64,000 nucleotides of DNA, from positions 122,803 through 186,802 of the forward strand of contig DIWU01000008.1 in assembly GCA_002428525.1 (NCBI GenBank), given 5' to 3'. This document shows, one piece after another, positions 60,370 to 64,000 of this stretch (within the stretch, counting starts at the first letter, position 1; every line of letters begins with the position of its first letter). Origin of the DNA: a bacterium UBP14_UBA6098 (GTDB taxonomy: Bacteria > UBP14 > UBA6098). The position numbers and the translations under genes are program-made. Under the pieces are notes generated by a model. The model searched no databases, had not been told where the DNA came from, and saw nothing but the letters and a program-made list of their open reading frames with translations.

Positions 60370-61077
60370 ATGAAGAAGGGGTTTATATTACTGCTTCTGC
60401 TTTTCCTTTTAAAAGCGGGGGTTGCGATTGAGGTTCATTTCAACCGCTTACCCGGCGGACCACCGATACAATTCGAGGTTTTAGTTGAAAACGACGGTGA
60501 ACCGCCGGTCGAGATAACGGATTTTCATTTCGCGGTTACGCCGCCCTGTATTGTTGTCGGGGCTGTGCCGCCGCCGGGGTGGCATAATCGCTATGCTTTG
60601 CCGAACACCTTTGTGGAGATGGGCGCCAATCCCGGAGAAGCTATGGCGCCGGGGGAGTCGGGTATGTTCGGAGTGACGCTCGAAGGAGACTGTGCCGGCG
60701 CGAGTTTCACATTTTATCTGACGAGCAGGGAGGGCGTGATTCCGGGCACCGAGCGCGAGGGGCCTATCGAAGGGCTTAGCATCGAGGAGACGAGGCTTCC
60801 CTCGAAGGATGGAATTCAAGTATTTCCCAATCCATTTAACTCCGAGTTGCGGATTATAGTCGATCGAGCGCGGAGCGCTAATCCATCGGCTCTTATCGAG
60901 ATAGCGGATATTCGCGGCCGTGTAGTGGCATCGCTCGAGGTGGCCAATTCTGTAAGGTTAGAGGAGATTCGCTGGCTTCCCGAAGGATCGGTGAGTTCGG
61001 GTGTGTTCCTCGTTCGGTTGAGATCGACTGAGAATGGTCGAATGAATTCGATAGCGAAGGCTGTTTATCTAAAATAG
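60370..61077 (+). CDS. Small secreted protein with type IX-like sorting domain
   Basis: 235 residues. Signal peptide (KKGFILLLLLFLLKAGVA), an Ig-like beta module (residues about 20-140) of unknown function, then FPNPFNSELRI at about 153 and an end KAVYLK, the same sorting tail as other genes here. The central FHFAVTPPCIVVGAVPPPGW is not familiar. Alone in its transcription unit. Confidence 0.8.
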   Translation: MKKGFILLLLLFLLKAGVAIEVHFNRLPGGPPIQFEVLVENDGEPPVEITDFHFAVTPPCIVVGAVPPPGWHNRYALPNTFVEMGANPGEAMAPGESGMFGVTLEGDCAGASFTFYLTSREGVIPGTEREGPIEGLSIEETRLPSKDGIQVFPNPFNSELRIIVDRARSANPSALIEIADIRGRVVASLEVANSVRLEEIRWLPEGSVSSGVFLVRLRSTENGRMNSIAKAVYLK

Positions 61078-61180
61078 TGTTCGCGCTTGGACGGCGCAAA
61101 ACAAGATTCAATATGCCTTTGCGACGATAGAGTATTTAGTGTAATTTTTTTACGAAGCGATTTTTGTTAAGAAAAACACC

Positions 61181-61209
61181 TTGACATGGGCGAGTTGCCT
61201 TAATATATT
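61181..61209 (+). promoter_or_regulatory. Promoter of tRNA-Gln
   Basis: TTGACA (61181-61186), 17 nt, TATATT (61204-61209). Both boxes near consensus; the tRNA 5' end lies 16 nt after the -10. Confidence 0.7.
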
Positions 61210-61224
61210 CGGACAGAATTTCAA

Positions 61225-61298
61225 TGGGGAGTCGTCCAACGGCAGGACAGCGGTCTCTGGATCCGCTAATTGGGGTTCGAATCCCTGCTCCCCAGCCA
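61225..61298 (+). tRNA. tRNA-Gln (anticodon CUG)
   Basis: 74 nt including an encoded CCA. The acceptor stem TGGGGAG/CTCCCCA pairs fully. The D arm is GTCC/GGAC. The anticodon loop CTCTGGA places CTG at positions 34-36, and there is a T-T mismatch at the 31-39 pair. The T loop is TTCGAAT. The discriminator base is G. Reads CAG codons. Confidence 0.96.
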
Positions 61299-61423
61299 AA
61301 CGGGACAAGCGCTGTCATCATTACCCTCAAACATAGATACATCAAGGCTTTGAAGAGGTTCTAACCGTTCTTGCTCTTCGTTTAGCTTTGGAGCCACTTC
61401 CAAGAAAAGCCCAAGCCCCAAAT

Positions 61424-61503
61424 TGACCTTCCCCCGATTTGACGGACACAAAGAAAGGAAATATAATCCCTTTCTTTGTGTCCGTCAAATCGGGGGAAGG
61501 TCA
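61424..61503. repeat. Near-perfect 80-bp palindrome (35-bp arms)
   Basis: Arms 61424-61458 and 61469-61503 are exact reverse complements around 10 nt. Each arm has the look of an insertion-sequence terminal repeat: TGACC then CCCCC and GACGGACAC, IS3-like. They could be two IS ends joined head to head, or a small transposon-derived hairpin element. It lies 125 bp after tRNA-Gln and 39 bp before the gene fragment. Confidence 0.9.
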
Positions 61504-61542
61504 GTCTATTCTGTGAAAATCTCCTAGGATAGCTCTATCTTG

Positions 61543-62861
61543 ATGAATTTCGTAGCGCTGGACACCTTCGATACGACAGGTTATGTAGATTCGACAATTG
61601 CACTTTCAAGCGCAATAGATAAAAGTAGCAACAATATATTGAACCTATTGACTACCACGGATTCATCTTTAGTCCATATAGGCGTTGACGACTCAATATT
61701 CATTGAGTTTGCTTATCAAGAGGTCGCCGATTCATTGTGGACTCAGGATTATTATATCGAAACATCCGGCCTTGTTATAAAAGACGGGAATTATAATGAT
61801 TCCGACACACTCAAAGCCAATGTGAACGTAACTTCGGACGATATAACAATAAAAGATCGCGGTTCGTCTTCGGCTATTTCCGGGGCGTTTGTTCATATCG
61901 ATAACGGTAGCACACAGGAAAGCGGTTTTACCGATGGTTCTGGCGTTTTCAATCCAACCGCCGATCTCGATTACACATACGATATATATGTCTATAAGAT
62001 AGGCTACAGACCGCTGAAGGTTCAACACACCAATACCGCAATTTACGATAATGAAATTTGGTATGGCGATGTTCAGATTTTGGGAGATGTCGCGGTCGAA
62101 TCGGGCGACACGTTGACTATCCTTGCGGGGACGAATGTCTATGTCAAACCGACAAGCGCGGTTTGGAACTATGCGAACGATCTCGACGACATGACGGAGA
62201 TATTAGCTTATGGCGGCTTTATTCAGGTTGCGGGCACCCAGGAGGACAGTGTCTATTTCCAGCCGGATTCCGGCGGCACCGGTTATTATCAATGGGCGGG
62301 AATTACAGCGGCAAACGGCGGTTCGTGTATTATAGAATACTCTAGCTTCGAGAAAGCTGTATGCGCTGTATATGCGGAAAACGGCCCCGGGAGAATAGAA
62401 ATATACAATACCAATCTTCAGGATAGCGTCGGCATTTATACTGATTTCGAAGATGACAGCACAGACCCGGTGTTAATAGTCGAGAGTGTTGTCTCAAATT
62501 TAGGGATTTACGCCAATTATGCGGGTGATGGAAGCGCTATCACGAATGCGAATATCGAAAGCGAAATAGCATATCCAATATACCTTGAAAACAGCAGGGA
62601 TACCGTTTTAGTTGAAGCATGCACGCTTAGCGGCGATGAATATAGCCTTGTAGCTTTGAGTTCGGATTTAAGCATTAAGAACTGCCTGTTCAAAGACGCC
62701 GACTATAATCTCGCTATACTTACTTCAAATTGCATTATAGATAGCAGTTTGATTCGTGGTAGCACAGCCGGTTTTGGGATCGGCATTTCGTATTATTCAG
62801 ATGTAAAAATGACGAATTCGACTATCGATTCATGCAACATCGGAGTTTGGGTACTGGTTCC
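61543..62861 (+). pseudogene. Beta-helix secreted-protein fragment truncated at both ends
   Basis: About 440 codons (61543-62861), starting MNFVALDTFD. No signal peptide, although the content is an exported type: a CarboxypepD_reg-like part (SAISGAFVHIDNGST) and right-handed beta-helix repeats (IIEYSSFEKAVCAVYAENG, CTLSGDEYSLVALSSDLSI). A stop codon lies 15 bp upstream in frame, so the 5' end is missing. At the 3' end the frame runs into the IS256-type element and stops within its left terminus (62910). It probably once ended in a sorting domain. Confidence 0.75.
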
Positions 62862-63994
62862 GTCCCTATATTTCTGTAAATTCGTTTTAGGTAGTAAGAT
62901 GCTTTTATAAAAAAGCCATCGCAACGGACTCGACTTTCGGTTAGATTTGGGTTTTTCAAAAACAAACAACTGAAAGGAGAAGTCGCGATGGCCAAAAGAC
63001 AAGATAAAGAGTTCTTTGAGATTTTTCAAGAGGCAAATATCGAGCAGAGAGACTTTTTTCGGGAGCTAATTCGGGAGGTTCTGCGTCAGGTCATGGAGGC
63101 TGAGATCGAGTCCCAGCTTGGCGCGGGGCATTATGAACGAACCGATTCTCGTCGTGGTTACCGCAACGGTTACAAGCCGCGAACACTCAACACGCGTGTC
63201 GGGACATTAGAGCTGGAAGTTCCGCAAGACCGCGACGGGCTGTATCGCACCGAGGTTTTCGAGCGTTATCACAGAAGCGAGAAAGCGCTTTGGCTGACAG
63301 TTCACGAGATGATAATCTCGGGCGTTTCGACGCGCAAGGTTGACAAGATAGCTAAGGAACTCGGCGTCTATTCGCTTTCGAGATCGACCGCCTCTCGCAT
63401 GGCATCGAGTCTCGACGAAGAAGTTGGCAAATGGCTAACGAGGCCTTTGAACAAGGCATACCCCTATGTCGTTGTCGATGCGCGTTACGAAAAAGTTCGA
63501 GAGGCGGGCAGGATTGTATCTAAGAGAGTATTGATCGCAGTAGGAATTGATGATGAGGGCTATCGAGAGATTTTGGGCGTTTATGTTGCCGACTCGGAGA
63601 GCGAGAGCAGAGGATTTGGGGGCAAGATAGCGTCGAGGAGGCGCGCAGTAAGGCTGATGAGTTGATTGCAAAGCTTTATCAAGTCCGCCCCGATGTCGCC
63701 GCGTGGCTCGATGAGACAATCGAGGAAACGTTTTCGATATATGCATTTCCGGCGAGTCATCGTAGAAAGCTAAAAAGCACGAACATGCTCGAACGGGTGA
63801 ACCAAGAGCTAAAGCGCAGGACGCGCGTAGTCAGAATTTTTCCGAATGTCCGAGCTTGTCTTCGAATGTGCGGAACGCTATGCATGGAGTATTCCGAGGA
63901 GTGGTCAACCGGAAAATGCTATTTAACAATGGAAAACCGAGCAAAACCCGAAATCGAAACTGAACCTAAAACGAATTTACAGAAAATTTAGGAC
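62862..63994 (+). mobile_element. IS256-family insertion sequence, internally deleted
   Basis: Terminal inverted repeats share 22 identical bp (62871-62892 and the complement of 63964-63985) plus an outer GTCC/GGAC. About 1.13 kb lies between, shorter than intact IS256 members. The right end lies within 10 bp of the window edge, so a target duplication cannot be checked fully. It interrupts the beta-helix gene. Confidence 0.85.
62988..63991 (+). pseudogene. IS256-type mutator transposase, frameshifted and missing its middle
   Basis: The first frame (62988-63665) gives the N-terminal half: EIESQLGAGHYERTDSRRGYRNG and YVVVDARYEKVREAGR (the first catalytic Asp). The reading frame is lost after VADSESES. 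A second frame (to 63991) resumes with SVEEARSKADELIAKL and ends ASHRRKLKSTNMLERVNQELKRRTRVV, the C-terminal signature with the third catalytic Glu. The segment between, which holds the second Asp (about 95-100 residues in relatives), is absent. Not active. Confidence 0.88.
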
Positions 63995-64000
63995 TTGACT

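Noticed and set aside
61299..61423. tRNA-Gln as an integrative-element attachment site
   Set aside because: No repeat of the tRNA 3' end was found downstream in the window and no integrase is present.
1..64000. CRISPR arrays, rRNA genes, replication origin, prophage
   Set aside because: No regularly spaced repeats, no rRNA-like stretch, no DnaA-box cluster and no phage structural genes were seen.

Overview
The window is about 64 kb of bacterial chromosome, G+C rich in the first 50 kb and more A+T rich after it. Five secreted proteins end in a PNPFN-type C-terminal sorting domain, which is typical of the Fibrobacteres-Chlorobi-Bacteroidetes (FCB) superphylum and its uncultured relatives (Zixibacteria, Cloacimonadota, WOR-3, Latescibacteria and similar). 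That clade is an inference from protein content; no rRNA is present. TGA is a normal stop codon here, and several genes start at TTG.

Layout. 1-2.3 kb: 5' part of a large secreted protein with carboxypeptidase-regulatory repeats. 2.5-3.7 kb: PLP aminotransferase. 4.0-6.7 kb (+): mazG, archease, yggS and a DUF2520 oxidoreductase, tightly coupled. 6.7-9.8 kb (-): folB, folK, a deoxynucleoside kinase, panB and panC, which joins folate and pantothenate synthesis (PanB uses a folate cofactor). 9.9-24.4 kb: mostly envelope and secreted proteins: a thermolysin-like metalloprotease, an FG-GAP/ASPIC protein coupled to a LolA-like protein, a CPBP protease, a PLD-like protein, an 'asparagine synthetase B'-like protein and RicT. 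24.6-30.7 kb (-): accA, two small zinc-knuckle proteins, ptsN, mreC, mreD, PBP2 and rodA, the rod-shape module. 30.7-42.8 kb (-): a polysaccharide or glycolipid locus with a WecA-like transferase, four glycosyltransferases, a DPPR-synthase-like UbiA protein, a YfhO-like membrane protein, an LPG-synthase-TM protein, WecB and a polysaccharide deacetylase. 42.8-47.2 kb (-): glyA, rpiB, AMP nucleosidase and a lipoprotein. 47.3-50.8 kb: two secreted phosphoesterases with sorting domains. 51-61 kb: a HhH-GPD glycosylase, a thioesterase, a broken MATE transporter, PilZ, holA, an MsbA-like ABC exporter, a nitroreductase and a PP-loop enzyme. 61.2-64 kb: tRNA-Gln(CUG) followed by mobile debris (a near-perfect 80-bp palindrome, a gene fragment truncated at both ends and an IS256-type deletion derivative).

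Least explained: a 130-bp four-way-junction element at 24498-24627 and a second strongly folded intergenic element at 48796-48938 that starts with nearly the same sequence, suggesting a dispersed structured repeat family. Also notable are three loci (MATE, IS481-like, IS256-like) that keep both gene ends but have lost the middle out of frame, a glycosyltransferase with a disordered Arg/Glu/Pro tail of about 230 residues, and promoters placed so close to start codons that the mRNAs should be leaderless.

Limits: everything was read by eye. Structures were not energy-scored and no database was searched. Promoters are consensus matches only.
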